Shown: piece by piece, positions 7,250-16,749 of the stretch | How positions within the stretch are numbered: the stretch's first letter is position 1 | Layout: each line of letters begins with the position of its first letter | DNA from: DMER64 sp041654355 | GTDB lineage: Bacteria > Bacteroidota > Bacteroidia > Bacteroidales > UBA932 | Assembly (NCBI GenBank): GCA_041654355.1 | Contig: JBAZDQ010000006.1 | Span: 11,581 to 75,580 of the forward strand | Direction of reading: 5' to 3' | Length of the DNA: 64,000 nt | The notes under the pieces: model-generated | Database searches by the model: none | Seen by the model: the letters and a program-made list of their open reading frames with translations, nothing else | Told to the model about the DNA's origin: nothing | Translations under genes and position numbers: made by a program

Positions 7250-9226
7250 ATGAGAATTGAAGGTATTCCTTCCCGGATCCCCCCGGAAAAACCTTTTGAT
7301 GAGAGTGTCAGTCATGCTCCGGTAAGGAAAGACATACTTACCCAGGAAGAGAAAAAACTGGCGCTGGCAAATGCCCTTCGCTATTTCCCGGAAGAACAGC
7401 ATACGGAACTGGCTCCCGAATTTGCCAGGGAACTGAAACAATACGGACGTATATATATGTATCGCTACAGGCCGGATGAAGCTCTCTCGGCCAAAAGTAT
7501 CAACGATTATCCGGCACAATGTTCCCAGGCTGCAGCCATCATGCTGATGATCAACAACAACCTGGATGTAGTGGTGGCTCAGCATCCCCACGAGCTTATT
7601 ACTTACGGGGGAAACGGGGCCGTCTTCCAGAACTGGGCGCAATACCGCCTTACCATGAAATATTTGTCGGAGATGACAGAAGAACAAACGCTTGTTCTTT
7701 ATTCGGGGCACCCCATGGGGCTGTTCCCTTCTTCAAAGGATGCGCCCAGGCTGGTGATCACAAACGGTATGGTCATTCCCAATTATTCTTCCAGGGATGA
7801 CTGGGAAAAACTCAATGCACTTGGCGTTTCCCAGTACGGACAAATGACGGCCGGATCTTTTATGTACATAGGTCCCCAGGGGATTGTTCACGGGACTACA
7901 ATAACCCTTATGAACGCTGCCAGAATGCTGCATGCCCGGCATAAAGGATCCCTTCTTTTTGTTTCCAGCGGCTTGGGAGGCATGTCCGGTGCCCAGCCAA
8001 AAGCGGCGCGGATTGCCGGTGTTGTGGGGGTTGTTGCCGAGATCGATCCAAAAGCTACACAAAAGAGATACCGGCAGGGGTGGGTGGATGAAGTGTACGA
8101 CAACCTTGAAACACTGACCACCCGTATCCGTAAAGCGAAGGAAAACGGAGAAGCCGTTTCCCTGGCCTACCAGGGCAACGTGGTAGATCTGTGGGAATAC
8201 CTGGAACGATCCGGTATATCCGTGGAACTGGGGTCCGACCAGACCAGTTTGCACAATCCTTACTCGGGCGGGTATTATCCTGCGGGTTATACCCTGGAGG
8301 AATCTGCAAATATGATAGCCAACGATCCAAAAAGTTTTGAAAAAGCCGTACAGAAAAGCCTGGTTCGCCAAGTCTCTGCCATCAACAAACTGGCACAAAG
8401 AGGTATGTATTTTTTTGATTACGGCAACGCTTTCCTGTTGGAGGCTTCACGGGCAGGAGCCGATATCCTGGATGAAGGCGGCAAATTCAGATACCCTTCT
8501 TACGTGCAGGATATTATGGGTCCGTTGTTTTTTGATTATGGATTCGGCCCTTTCCGTTGGGTATGCACTTCTTCTTTGCCGGAAGATCTGCATGTGACAG
8601 ATGAAATAGCTGCCGGGGTGCTGGAGGAATTGGCTCGTCAGGCACCGGACAATATTCGAAATCAGATGCTGGACAACCTGCATTGGATACAACAGGCAGA
8701 AAAGAATAACCTGGTAGTGGGATCACAGGCGCGGATCCTGTACGCAGATGCACAGGGACGCATTAGAATAGCCCTGGAAATGAACCGTGCTATCCGGGAA
8801 GGCCGCATAAAAGCCGCAGTTGTACTGGGCCGTGACCACCATGACGTTTCCGGCACCGATTCACCGTTCCGGGAAACTTCCAATATATACGACGGATCTA
8901 ACATCACGGCCGACATGGCCGTGCACAATGTAATAGGAGATGCATTCCGCGGAGCCACCTGGGTGTCTTTGCATAACGGGGGTGGCGTTGGTTGGGGAGA
9001 AGTTATTAACGGTGGCTTTGGACTGGTTATTGACGGCAGTCAGGATGCCGAAAAACGTATTAAAAACATGCTATACTGGGACGTACACAACGGGATTGCC
9101 AGAAGGGCCTGGGCCAGAAATTCCGGAGCCCGGGAAGCCTTGGAGCGGGCTATGCGGGAAGAACCGTTGCTGAAGGTTACCGTGCCTTATTTGGCGGATC
9201 CCGGTGTCTTGAATGAATTTGACTGA
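7250..9226 (+). CDS. hutU: Urocanate hydratase
   Basis: Second enzyme of histidine degradation; converts urocanate to imidazolonepropionate using tightly bound NAD+. The 658-residue protein shows family landmarks: TYGGNGAVFQNWAQYRLTMK near residue 120, the NAD-binding GLGGMSGAQPKAARIAG, and the C-terminal GRDHHDVSGTDSPFRET and SLHNGGGVGWGEV. It is longer than the roughly 555-residue proteobacterial enzyme, as in other Bacteroidota. No other hut genes are in the window, so the pathway is scattered or continued elsewhere. A -7 box precedes it; mutA follows after 21 bases. Confidence 0.96.
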   Translation: MRIEGIPSRIPPEKPFDESVSHAPVRKDILTQEEKKLALANALRYFPEEQHTELAPEFARELKQYGRIYMYRYRPDEALSAKSINDYPAQCSQAAAIMLMINNNLDVVVAQHPHELITYGGNGAVFQNWAQYRLTMKYLSEMTEEQTLVLYSGHPMGLFPSSKDAPRLVITNGMVIPNYSSRDDWEKLNALGVSQYGQMTAGSFMYIGPQGIVHGTTITLMNAARMLHARHKGSLLFVSSGLGGMSGAQPKAARIAGVVGVVAEIDPKATQKRYRQGWVDEVYDNLETLTTRIRKAKENGEAVSLAYQGNVVDLWEYLERSGISVELGSDQTSLHNPYSGGYYPAGYTLEESANMIANDPKSFEKAVQKSLVRQVSAINKLAQRGMYFFDYGNAFLLEASRAGADILDEGGKFRYPSYVQDIMGPLFFDYGFGPFRWVCTSSLPEDLHVTDEIAAGVLEELARQAPDNIRNQMLDNLHWIQQAEKNNLVVGSQARILYADAQGRIRIALEMNRAIREGRIKAAVVLGRDHHDVSGTDSPFRETSNIYDGSNITADMAVHNVIGDAFRGATWVSLHNGGGVGWGEVINGGFGLVIDGSQDAEKRIKNMLYWDVHNGIARRAWARNSGAREALERAMREEPLLKVTVPYLADPGVLNEFD

Positions 9227-9247
9227 TATTTATCCAAATTAAGCAAT

Positions 9248-11059
9248 ATGACAGAAAAATTGTTCAATGATTTTCCACCGGTCACAACCGGGCAGTGGGA
9301 AGAACAGATCCATAGAGATCTGAAAGGGGCCGATTACGAAAAAAAACTGGTTTGGAGAACTTCCGAGGGATTTTCCGTCCGGCCGTATTTCAGGGAAGAA
9401 GATCTGAAAGACATCCCATACCTGGATACCGTTCCCGGGCAGCAACCGTTTCTTCGCGGAACCCGACCGGAAAACAACTGGCTTATTCGCCAGGGATTTG
9501 CGGTAAACGGATCTCCCGTAAAGCTCAATGAACGAGTACTCAATGCACTGAACCGGGGAGTAGAATCTATAGGATTTCGCCTGGACAAAGAAAAGGATTA
9601 TACGGAAAAAGACCTGGCGGTTATTCTGAAAGGCGTATTTCTGCCGGCCGTTGAGATCTCCTTTGAAGGGCTTACATGTAAAAGACCGCAAATCTTAGAA
9701 GCTTTTCTGAACTATATAAAATCAGAGGGAACGGATCCTTCACGGGTCAGAGCGCGATTTGAATTTAATCCGCTTGGACAGGCTTATGCCCAGTGTCAAA
9801 ACCCGTCAGGTAAAGAGCTGGAAGTATTAAAAACACTTATAGAAACTTGCAGCGAGTATCCAAATATATGTGTAACATGTGTAAGGGGATACGACTTCAG
9901 GAATAACGGTTCCGGTATTGTTCAGGAGCTGGCCTTTTCCATGGCCATGGGCACTGAATACCTCCGCCTGTTAAAAGATAAAGGCACGGACCCTTCTTTA
10001 GCGGCGCGTTCCATTCATTTTCATACCGGTATTGGATCCCATTATTTCCTGGAAATTGCTAAATTCCGCGCTGCCCGGATCTTCTGGAGCAGGATTTTAG
10101 AAGAACAGGGGATCAATAATCAGGAAGATCAAAAGATCCGGTTGCATGCTACAACCAATTTCTGGAACCAGACCGCTTTCGATATGTATGTGAATCTGCT
10201 CAGGGGTACTACACAGGCCATGTCGGCAGCTATTGCCGGGGTAGATTCCCTGGAAGTAACCCCGTTTGACCGTGTGATAAGGAAGGAGAACGATTTCAGC
10301 GACCGCCTGGCCAGAAATATACAAATCATTTTAAAAGAAGAAGCTCATTTTGACCAGGTTACCGATCCCTCTGCCGGATCGTATTATGTTGAAAATCTGA
10401 CACAATCCATTCTGGCAGAATCGGAAAAATTTTATCATCAATTGTTGAAAAAAGGCGGATTTTCTTCTGAACCCGGCAGGGAATGGGTCGCTGAAACAAT
10501 CCGCAATGCCCGGGAGCGTTCGTTGAAAAGCCTGGCTTCCCGCAAAGAGATTCTGGTTGGAATTAACCAGTATCCGGATTCAGCTGTTCAAGCTCCTAAT
10601 GAGCTGTCAGAAGTAGCAGATGAAAAATGGATACGCGCTGCTGCCCCGTTTGAAAAACTACGCTTACAAACAGAAAAGGCAACAGAAATCCCGCAAGTCT
10701 TTCTGCTTACGTTCGGTAATCCGGCCATGTGCAGAGCAAGGGCACAGTTTGCTGCGAATTTCTTTGGTATTGCCGGCTTCAGAATTACAGATAACAACCG
10801 TTTTGTTTCGGTGGAGGAAGGCATCCGGGCGGCTCTAAGCTCTGGCGCCCGTATAGTGGCGGCCTGCTCGTCAGATGAAGAATACTGCGACGCTGTCCCG
10901 CAAATAGCACATGCCTTGGGAAAAGACATCATACTGACCATTGCCGGAGAGCCAGCCTGCAAAGAAGAACTCATTAAGCAAGGGATTACTCATTTCATCA
11001 GCCTTAGAAGCAATGTGCTTGAAACGCTTCTTCAATACCAAAAAGAACTGGAATTATGA
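9248..11059 (+). CDS. mutA: Methylmalonyl-CoA mutase small (beta) subunit
   Basis: Non-catalytic partner of the heterodimeric B12-dependent mutase linking succinyl-CoA and methylmalonyl-CoA, used in Bacteroidota for propionate formation. The 603-residue protein begins in the usual way (LFNDFPPVTTGQWEEQIHRDLKGADYEKKLVW) and keeps the TIM-barrel part (ARIFWSRIL, DPSAGSYYVENLT). The C-terminal Rossmann-like domain lacks the DxHxxG cobalamin motif, as expected for this subunit. Its stop overlaps the mutB start by four bases, so the two are coupled. Confidence 0.95.
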   Translation: MTEKLFNDFPPVTTGQWEEQIHRDLKGADYEKKLVWRTSEGFSVRPYFREEDLKDIPYLDTVPGQQPFLRGTRPENNWLIRQGFAVNGSPVKLNERVLNALNRGVESIGFRLDKEKDYTEKDLAVILKGVFLPAVEISFEGLTCKRPQILEAFLNYIKSEGTDPSRVRARFEFNPLGQAYAQCQNPSGKELEVLKTLIETCSEYPNICVTCVRGYDFRNNGSGIVQELAFSMAMGTEYLRLLKDKGTDPSLAARSIHFHTGIGSHYFLEIAKFRAARIFWSRILEEQGINNQEDQKIRLHATTNFWNQTAFDMYVNLLRGTTQAMSAAIAGVDSLEVTPFDRVIRKENDFSDRLARNIQIILKEEAHFDQVTDPSAGSYYVENLTQSILAESEKFYHQLLKKGGFSSEPGREWVAETIRNARERSLKSLASRKEILVGINQYPDSAVQAPNELSEVADEKWIRAAAPFEKLRLQTEKATEIPQVFLLTFGNPAMCRARAQFAANFFGIAGFRITDNNRFVSVEEGIRAALSSGARIVAACSSDEEYCDAVPQIAHALGKDIILTIAGEPACKEELIKQGITHFISLRSNVLETLLQYQKELEL

Positions 11060-13092
11060 AACAATATTATACTGCCGCAGATATTGAAAACATGGAGCAC
11101 CTGCAATATGCAGCAGGGATCCCTCCTTACCTCAGGGGCCCTTACAGTACCATGTATGTACAAAAACTCTGGACAATAAGACAATATGCCGGTTTTTCCA
11201 CGGCCGAAGAATCCAACGCCTTTTACAGAAGGAACCTGGCTGCCGGTCAAAAAGGCCTTTCCGTAGCTTTTGATCTGGCCACACACCGTGGGTATGATGC
11301 CGATCATCCCCGCGTGGTGGGAGATGTGGGTAAGGCAGGTGTAAGTATATGCTCGGTTGAGGACATGAAAGTGCTGTTTGACCAGATCCCTCTAAACAAA
11401 ATGTCTGTGTCCATGACCATGAACGGGGCGGTTCTGCCCATTCTGGCTTTTTATATTGTTGCCGGACAGGAACAGGGGGCCGGTCTTCCCGAGTTAACGG
11501 GTACCATACAGAATGATATCCTGAAGGAATTTATGGTCCGTAATACCTATATATATCCGCCTGATTTTTCTATGCGTATCATAGGTGATATTTTTGCATA
11601 CACGTCCCGAAACATGCCCCGTTTCAATTCCATTTCCATATCGGGATACCATATGCAGGAAGCGGGTGCTACCAGTGAAATAGAAATGGCTTACACACTT
11701 GCCGACGGATTGGAATACCTGCGTACCGGGGTTAAGGCGGGTATGGATATTGACGCATTTGCACCCAGGATATCTTTCTTTTGGGCTATTGGAATGGACC
11801 ACTTCAAGGAAATTGCCAAAATGCGCGCTGCCCGGATGATCTGGGCCAAGATTGTCAAGGGATTCAATCCCAAAAATCCTAAATCATTGTCTTTGAGGAC
11901 GCACTGCCAGACCTCAGGGTGGTCGCTGACTGAACAGGATCCGTTCAACAATGTCTCCCGGACCTGTATCGAAGCCATGGCAGCTGCCCTGGGACACACA
12001 CAGAGTCTGCATACCAACGCACTGGACGAAGCCATTGCCTTGCCCACGGATTTCTCGGCAAGGATTGCCCGGAATACCCAGTTGTATCTTCAGGACGAGA
12101 CAGAAATATGCCGCAGCATTGATCCCTGGGCAGGATCGTATTACGTGGAATCCCTGACCCACAAGATCGCTCACGATGCCTGGGAACTGATTCAGGAGAT
12201 CGAAGATCTGGGCGGTATGGCAAAAGCCATAGAGACAGGGATTCCTAAACTGAGGATAGAAGAAGCGGCCGCCCGTACTCAGGCACGTATTGATTCCGGT
12301 ATGGATGTTTTGGTGGGGGTTAATAAATACCGCCTGGAGAAAGAAGATCCCATTGAGATACTGGATGTGGACAATACCAAGGTGCGTCTTTCGCAGATAG
12401 CAAGGCTGGAAACATTGCGAAAAAACAGGGATTCCGCAAAAGTAGATGCTTCCCTGGAAGCGATCACCCGTGCTGCCCGTGAAAGATCCGGGAATTTACT
12501 GGAACTGGCTGTTGAAGCAGCCCGTAACAGGGCCACCTTAGGTGAAATATCTGACGCCTGCGAAAAAGTGGCAGGACGTTATAAAGCAGTAATTCGTATG
12601 AACAAGGGAGTTTATTTATCTGAAGTAAAAGACGATGCTCACTTTGCCAAAGCCAGGGAAATGACAACCCGTTTTGCTGAACGTGAAGGCCGCCAACCGC
12701 GCATCATGATTGCCAAACTGGGACAGGACGGACACGACCGCGGGGCCAAAGTAGTAGCTACCGGCTACGCCGACATCGGTTTTGACGTAGACATGGGGCC
12801 TTTGTTCCAGACTCCGGAAGAAGCAGCCCGCCAGGCCGTGGAAAACGATGTCCACATCCTGGGTGTGTCTTCCCTGGCTGCGGGACACAAAACGCTGGTT
12901 CCCCAGGTAGTGCATGCACTGAAAGAATTGGGACGCGAAGACATCCTGGTAATAGTAGGCGGTGTCATACCGGCCCAGGATTATCAGGAGTTGTACAATG
13001 CGGGAGCAGTTGCCGTTTTCGGACCGGGGACTCCGGTATCTGTATGTGCCGTAAGAATGTTGGAACTGCTGGAACAGCAATCAGAGCAGTAA
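11056..13092 (+). CDS. mutB: Methylmalonyl-CoA mutase large (alpha) subunit, short N-terminus
   Basis: Catalytic B12-dependent subunit, 678 residues. Landmarks: GIPPYLRGPYSTMYV near residue 22, DLATHRGYDADHPRV, RTHCQTSGWSLTEQDPFNN, DPWAGSYYVESLT, and the cobalamin-binding GQDGHDRGAK (DxHxxG) with GPLFQTPEE in the C-terminal domain. Family members are usually about 715 residues; here the protein starts directly at YYTAADIE, missing the roughly 35-residue N-terminal arm that contacts the small subunit. A stop at 11020-11022 in the same frame excludes an upstream start. The 3' end overlaps lplA on the other strand by 12 bases. Confidence 0.96.
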   Translation: MKQYYTAADIENMEHLQYAAGIPPYLRGPYSTMYVQKLWTIRQYAGFSTAEESNAFYRRNLAAGQKGLSVAFDLATHRGYDADHPRVVGDVGKAGVSICSVEDMKVLFDQIPLNKMSVSMTMNGAVLPILAFYIVAGQEQGAGLPELTGTIQNDILKEFMVRNTYIYPPDFSMRIIGDIFAYTSRNMPRFNSISISGYHMQEAGATSEIEMAYTLADGLEYLRTGVKAGMDIDAFAPRISFFWAIGMDHFKEIAKMRAARMIWAKIVKGFNPKNPKSLSLRTHCQTSGWSLTEQDPFNNVSRTCIEAMAAALGHTQSLHTNALDEAIALPTDFSARIARNTQLYLQDETEICRSIDPWAGSYYVESLTHKIAHDAWELIQEIEDLGGMAKAIETGIPKLRIEEAAARTQARIDSGMDVLVGVNKYRLEKEDPIEILDVDNTKVRLSQIARLETLRKNRDSAKVDASLEAITRAARERSGNLLELAVEAARNRATLGEISDACEKVAGRYKAVIRMNKGVYLSEVKDDAHFAKAREMTTRFAEREGRQPRIMIAKLGQDGHDRGAKVVATGYADIGFDVDMGPLFQTPEEAARQAVENDVHILGVSSLAAGHKTLVPQVVHALKELGREDILVIVGGVIPAQDYQELYNAGAVAVFGPGTPVSVCAVRMLELLEQQSEQ

Positions 13093-14067
13093 TTCTATGA
13101 GATCTTCCGGAGGAATGTTGCGAAAGTAATCTTCCATCCGGAAGTTTTTAAATCTTTTCCGGATAGATTCTTCTCTATGCGGACATCCTGCCAGGGCGTC
13201 TTCAATATCTCTGGTAGGAGACAGGAAAAAATAATCTCCGTATATTTTTGCTTCTTCTATCAATCCGTTGCGTACATTCAGGAGAACTTCCATATTGCCT
13301 CCTGCAAACCGTTTTTTACGTGCCGTGCTGTATGCTGTGTCTTTCCCGTAATTCCAGGAATCCGTTCTGTATTTACAGTCACAAAGTTCACGAATGATTT
13401 TGTGTTCCTGTTCGCTTAACGGTTCATCTTTATATGTCTTACCGGGATTCCCGGCTATATGTTTTTTAAGAATGTCCAGGAATCCGGCGGCGTCCATTTT
13501 TTGCTGCAGGTATTCGGAAATATTACACACGGCACGTGGATTACTGGGTACACCGCGTGTTTTTTCACGTACTTTTGGTTTCAGGGCAAGGGACAGGTCT
13601 TTCATAGATGCACTGAACAACAGGGTGCCGTGCATCAGAATGCGGTTTTTATGGAGCGCTATGGCATTGCCGGAAAATTTGCGGCCATCTATAACCAGAT
13701 CATTTCTTCCCTCCAGGCAGGCATTTACCCCAAGTGTATGTAGTACATCCAGGATGGGTCGGGTAAACCGGGCAAAGATTTCCGACGTATCTGTTCCGGG
13801 AGGATAGCGATCTGCAAAGGTGTAATTGATATTGCCCAGGTCATGAAATACGGCACCTCCTCCGCTTAGCCTGCGCACTACTGCAATATTGTTTTCCCGG
13901 ACATACTCACTGTTGATCTCTGACCGGGTATGTTGGTTGCGACCTACGATGATCGCAGGAGCATTTCTCCAAAGCCGGAAAACGGGTACTTGCAAACGGG
14001 TCAGTAAATATTCCTCTACAGCCAGATTCCAGTATGGATCTGTTGTATTATCTATCAGGCAGCGCAT
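13081..14067 (-). CDS. lplA: Lipoate-protein ligase A family
   Basis: Attaches lipoate to E2 and GcvH proteins. The 328-residue protein shows the LplA signature: PYWNLAVEEYLL, then RNAPAIIVGRNQ, VVRRLSGGGAVFHDLGNINYT and DGRKFSGNA with the catalytic lysine. A C-terminal accessory domain follows from about residue 245. It is last in the run hpt-adk-obg-PAP2-lplA and overlaps the PAP2 gene by 20 bases. Its 3' end overlaps mutB convergently. Confidence 0.93.
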   Translation of the reverse strand: MRCLIDNTTDPYWNLAVEEYLLTRLQVPVFRLWRNAPAIIVGRNQHTRSEINSEYVRENNIAVVRRLSGGGAVFHDLGNINYTFADRYPPGTDTSEIFARFTRPILDVLHTLGVNACLEGRNDLVIDGRKFSGNAIALHKNRILMHGTLLFSASMKDLSLALKPKVREKTRGVPSNPRAVCNISEYLQQKMDAAGFLDILKKHIAGNPGKTYKDEPLSEQEHKIIRELCDCKYRTDSWNYGKDTAYSTARKKRFAGGNMEVLLNVRNGLIEEAKIYGDYFFLSPTRDIEDALAGCPHREESIRKRFKNFRMEDYFRNIPPEDLIELLL

Positions 14068-14638
14068 GTTTTTTCATTTTTAAGATGACAAAGGAATAGA
14101 TCTTATATACGATCCATCCCAGCAGCATTCCGAAAAGAGCTCCGCATATGACATCCGCCGGAAAATGTTTACCAACGTAGATCCGGCTGTATGAAACCAT
14201 AACAGCCCACAAAAAAAGGAGTATTGTATACCATTTCTTCCGGTACACCAGGCTGGTGAAAGCCGTCAACCCAAAAACATTTGCCGCATGGGATGAGATG
14301 AAAGAGTAGAGTCCTCCTTTGCTCTCAAGCAAATGGATTCTGCCTTCCCATCCGGGAACGTGACAGGGTCTTATCCTTTGAACCCATTCCTTGATCAGGG
14401 AAGAGGAAATCTGGTCTGTCAGTAATAAAGTCAGTAATATGCCTCCGAGGGCAACCAGTGCCTTTTTCCACGGAAGTACCATAAAAAGTCCTCCCACTAT
14501 CATCAGGTACAGCGGTAACCACACGGGTATATTGGAAAGGATCTTCATCAGCGGGTCCAGGAAGGGACAATGAGCTCCATTGATGATGAAAAACAGATCG
14601 TGATCCAGCCGGATTATTGATTCCACAATATGTTCCAT
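14048..14638 (-). CDS. PAP2-family membrane phosphatase
   Basis: A 196-residue membrane protein with about five to six helices and the three phosphatase signatures: KEWVQRIRP (K-x6-RP), SSHAAN (in place of PSGH, with the catalytic His), and SRIYVGKHFPADV (SR-x5-H-x3-D). Such enzymes hydrolyse phosphatidic acid, phosphatidylglycerophosphate or undecaprenyl diphosphate; the substrate cannot be told from sequence. It overlaps obg by 25 bases upstream and lplA by 20 bases downstream. Confidence 0.88.
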   Translation of the reverse strand: MEHIVESIIRLDHDLFFIINGAHCPFLDPLMKILSNIPVWLPLYLMIVGGLFMVLPWKKALVALGGILLTLLLTDQISSSLIKEWVQRIRPCHVPGWEGRIHLLESKGGLYSFISSHAANVFGLTAFTSLVYRKKWYTILLFLWAVMVSYSRIYVGKHFPADVICGALFGMLLGWIVYKIYSFVILKMKKHALPDR

Positions 14639-15609
14639 ATCTGCTCCTTAAGTTGGTCAATGTTTTTTCCGGTAACAGATGATATCAACAATACAGGAAG
14701 GGAGCGCGGAACACGTCGTCTGAGTGCTTTTTCCTGTTGTTCATCCAAAAGATCTGCCTTGGTTACGGCAAGCATCTTCTGTTTGTCCATGAGTTCTGCC
14801 TTGTATTGCCTCAATTCCCTCAGCAATATTTGGTATTCGCCCGTAATGTCGGGACAGTCCGCAGGAACCAGGAACAACAGGATGGAATTTCTTTCAATGT
14901 GACGCAGGAAGCGGAGTCCCAATCCCCGGCCTTCATGGGCTCCCTCAATAATACCGGGTATGTCAGCCATAACAAAAGAACGGTTGTCGGACAGGGATAC
15001 AATCCCCAGTTGAGGGACTAGTGTCGTAAAGGGATAATCCGCTATCTTAGGTCTGGCGGCCGAGACAGCGGTCAAAAGCGTGGATTTGCCGGCGTTGGGA
15101 AATCCTACCAGCCCCACATCTGCCAGCAGTTTCAGTTCCAGGATAAACCAGTTTTCCTCACCCGGTTGTCCCGGTTGAGCATACCGTGGAGTCTGGCGGG
15201 TGGAGGATTTGAAATGGTTGTTGCCCTGCCCGCCTTTGCCTCCCTTGCATAAAATAAATTCTTCTCCCGGGGTTGTGAGTTCAGCCATGATTTCTTCTGT
15301 CTCTGCCCGTTTTATAACAGTTCCCTGGGGGACATCTACATAGATATCTTTTCCGTCCGCTCCGTGGGCCAGATTACCCCGTCCGGCCTCCCCGTTATCG
15401 GCACGGATGTGTTTTCTGTATTTGAGGTGTATCAATGTCCAGAACTGTGGATTGACTTTCAGGATAATATGACCTCCACGTCCCCCATCGCCCCCGTCGG
15501 GGCCTCCTTTGGGGACGTATTTGGCCCGTAGCAAATGCACAGAGCCTGCACCTCCGTTGCCGGATGAGCAAAAAAGTTTTACGTAGTCTACAAAATTGGT
15601 TTCAGACAT
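14614..15609 (-). CDS. obg: Obg family GTPase
   Basis: Ribosome-assembly GTPase of 331 residues. The glycine-rich Obg fold (about 1-158) contains FCSSGNGGAGSVHLLRAKY and GGDGGRGGHIIL. The G domain has GFPNAGKSTLL (G1), DIPGIIEGAHEGRG (G3) and VTKADLLD (G4). There is no extended C-terminal tail. It overlaps adk by 22 bases and the PAP2 gene by 25 bases, so translation is probably coupled along the operon. Confidence 0.96.
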   Translation of the reverse strand: MSETNFVDYVKLFCSSGNGGAGSVHLLRAKYVPKGGPDGGDGGRGGHIILKVNPQFWTLIHLKYRKHIRADNGEAGRGNLAHGADGKDIYVDVPQGTVIKRAETEEIMAELTTPGEEFILCKGGKGGQGNNHFKSSTRQTPRYAQPGQPGEENWFILELKLLADVGLVGFPNAGKSTLLTAVSAARPKIADYPFTTLVPQLGIVSLSDNRSFVMADIPGIIEGAHEGRGLGLRFLRHIERNSILLFLVPADCPDITGEYQILLRELRQYKAELMDKQKMLAVTKADLLDEQQEKALRRRVPRSLPVLLISSVTGKNIDQLKEQIWNILWNQ

Positions 15610-16163
15610 TGACTTACCTGGTTGAGAGTGTATTCCGGAGTTTTAGAACTGTCAACGGATACAAATTTATTCTGTTTTTTATAATGATCAATAATGGGTT
15701 CGGTCTGGGTATGGTACGTGGCCAGTCGGTGACGTACCCTTTCGGCATCCGTGTCATCCGGCCTGTTCTCAATGGAAGCACGGCGTAAAAGTCTGGTTTC
15801 GCATATGGAATCGTCAATGTCCAGCAATATGAGCAGTTTCAGTGGATGTCCCTTCGTCTCCAGAAAATCATCCAGCGCCCTGGCCTGGGGCAATGTCCTG
15901 GGAAAACCGTCAAAAAGGAAACCGCGTGCATTGGGATGTGCTTCCAGGTTGTTCGATATCAGGGATATGACGATCTTGTCCGAGACCAGGTCACCCTTGG
16001 AGAGGACGGCTTCTACTTCCTTACCCAGCGGGGTGCCTTGTTCAATTTCGTTTCTTAGCATATCTCCCGTGGAAAGATGCACAAAACCAAATGCTTCCAC
16101 CATCAATTTCGCCAGAGTCCCTTTCCCCGATCCGGGAGGGCCTGCAATAATAATGTTTACCAT
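15588..16163 (-). CDS. adk: Adenylate kinase
   Basis: Interconverts ATP, ADP and AMP. The 191-residue protein has the P-loop GPPGSGKGT at residues 8-16, STGDMLRNEI, and FDGFPRTLPQARAL. The LID is the short form without a cysteine zinc site. It starts three bases after hpt and overlaps obg by 22 bases. Confidence 0.96.
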   Translation of the reverse strand: MVNIIIAGPPGSGKGTLAKLMVEAFGFVHLSTGDMLRNEIEQGTPLGKEVEAVLSKGDLVSDKIVISLISNNLEAHPNARGFLFDGFPRTLPQARALDDFLETKGHPLKLLILLDIDDSICETRLLRRASIENRPDDTDAERVRHRLATYHTQTEPIIDHYKKQNKFVSVDSSKTPEYTLNQVSQCLKPIL

Positions 16164-16166
16164 GAT

Positions 16167-16703
16167 TCAATCTATTACGTAAAGGTCTTTGTATTGTCTT
16201 CCCAGATTGTTGTAATCCAGTCCGTATCCTACAACAAAAGCGTTGGGGATCTTTATGCACGCATAATCTATGGGAATATCGGCCTTATAGGCGGCAGGCT
16301 TGAACAGAAGGGTGCATATCTTAATTTGTTTGGGATTCATTTTCTTCAGATCGTCCAGCAGGTTGGCAATGGTAGTGCCGCTGTCTACAATATCTTCCAG
16401 CACTACTACGGTCCGGTCGGTGATGTCGGTGCATAAGCCCAGTACCTCCCGGACAGTTCCGGTACTGCAGGTTCCGCTGTAAGAAGCAAGTTTTACGAAA
16501 GTGACCTCGCAATTGAGCGTTATTTTCTTCATCAGATCTGCTGTAAACATGAATGATCCGTTAAGAATACTCACAAATACGGGCTTGTCTTCTTCTTTCA
16601 GATCCCGGTTTAATTGTACAGCTACCCGGGAGATAGCTTTGTCTATTTCCGTGTACGGGATGTATGTACGGAAAGTTTTATCTTGAAGGGTTATGTGTTC
16701 CAT
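16167..16703 (-). CDS. hpt: Hypoxanthine phosphoribosyltransferase
   Basis: Purine salvage enzyme of 178 residues. The PRPP-binding motif VVVLEDIVDSGTTI and the SYSGTCSTG flexible-loop region are clear. It is first in the run hpt-adk-obg-PAP2-lplA. It is divergent from purE, so salvage and de novo purine genes share one 46-base regulatory region. Confidence 0.95.
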   Translation of the reverse strand: MEHITLQDKTFRTYIPYTEIDKAISRVAVQLNRDLKEEDKPVFVSILNGSFMFTADLMKKITLNCEVTFVKLASYSGTCSTGTVREVLGLCTDITDRTVVVLEDIVDSGTTIANLLDDLKKMNPKQIKICTLLFKPAAYKADIPIDYACIKIPNAFVVGYGLDYNNLGRQYKDLYVID

Positions 16704-16707
16704 GGAA

Positions 16708-16715
16708 CAAAAATA
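16708..16715 (-). promoter_or_regulatory. Candidate -7 box for hpt
   Basis: The minus strand reads TATTTTTG, matching TAnnTTTG, and ends four bases before the hpt ATG. This implies a leaderless or nearly leaderless transcript. No TTTG at the right -33 distance was seen. Confidence 0.4.
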
Positions 16716-16720
16716 ATGAT

Positions 16721-16728
16721 TAAATTTG
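16721..16728 (+). promoter_or_regulatory. Candidate -7 box for purE
   Basis: TAAATTTG matches TAnnTTTG, 21 bases before the purE ATG. It lies only five bases from the opposite-strand hpt box, so the two promoters would compete for polymerase. Confidence 0.45.
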
Positions 16729-16749
16729 GACTTTTAACAGCAACAGATC

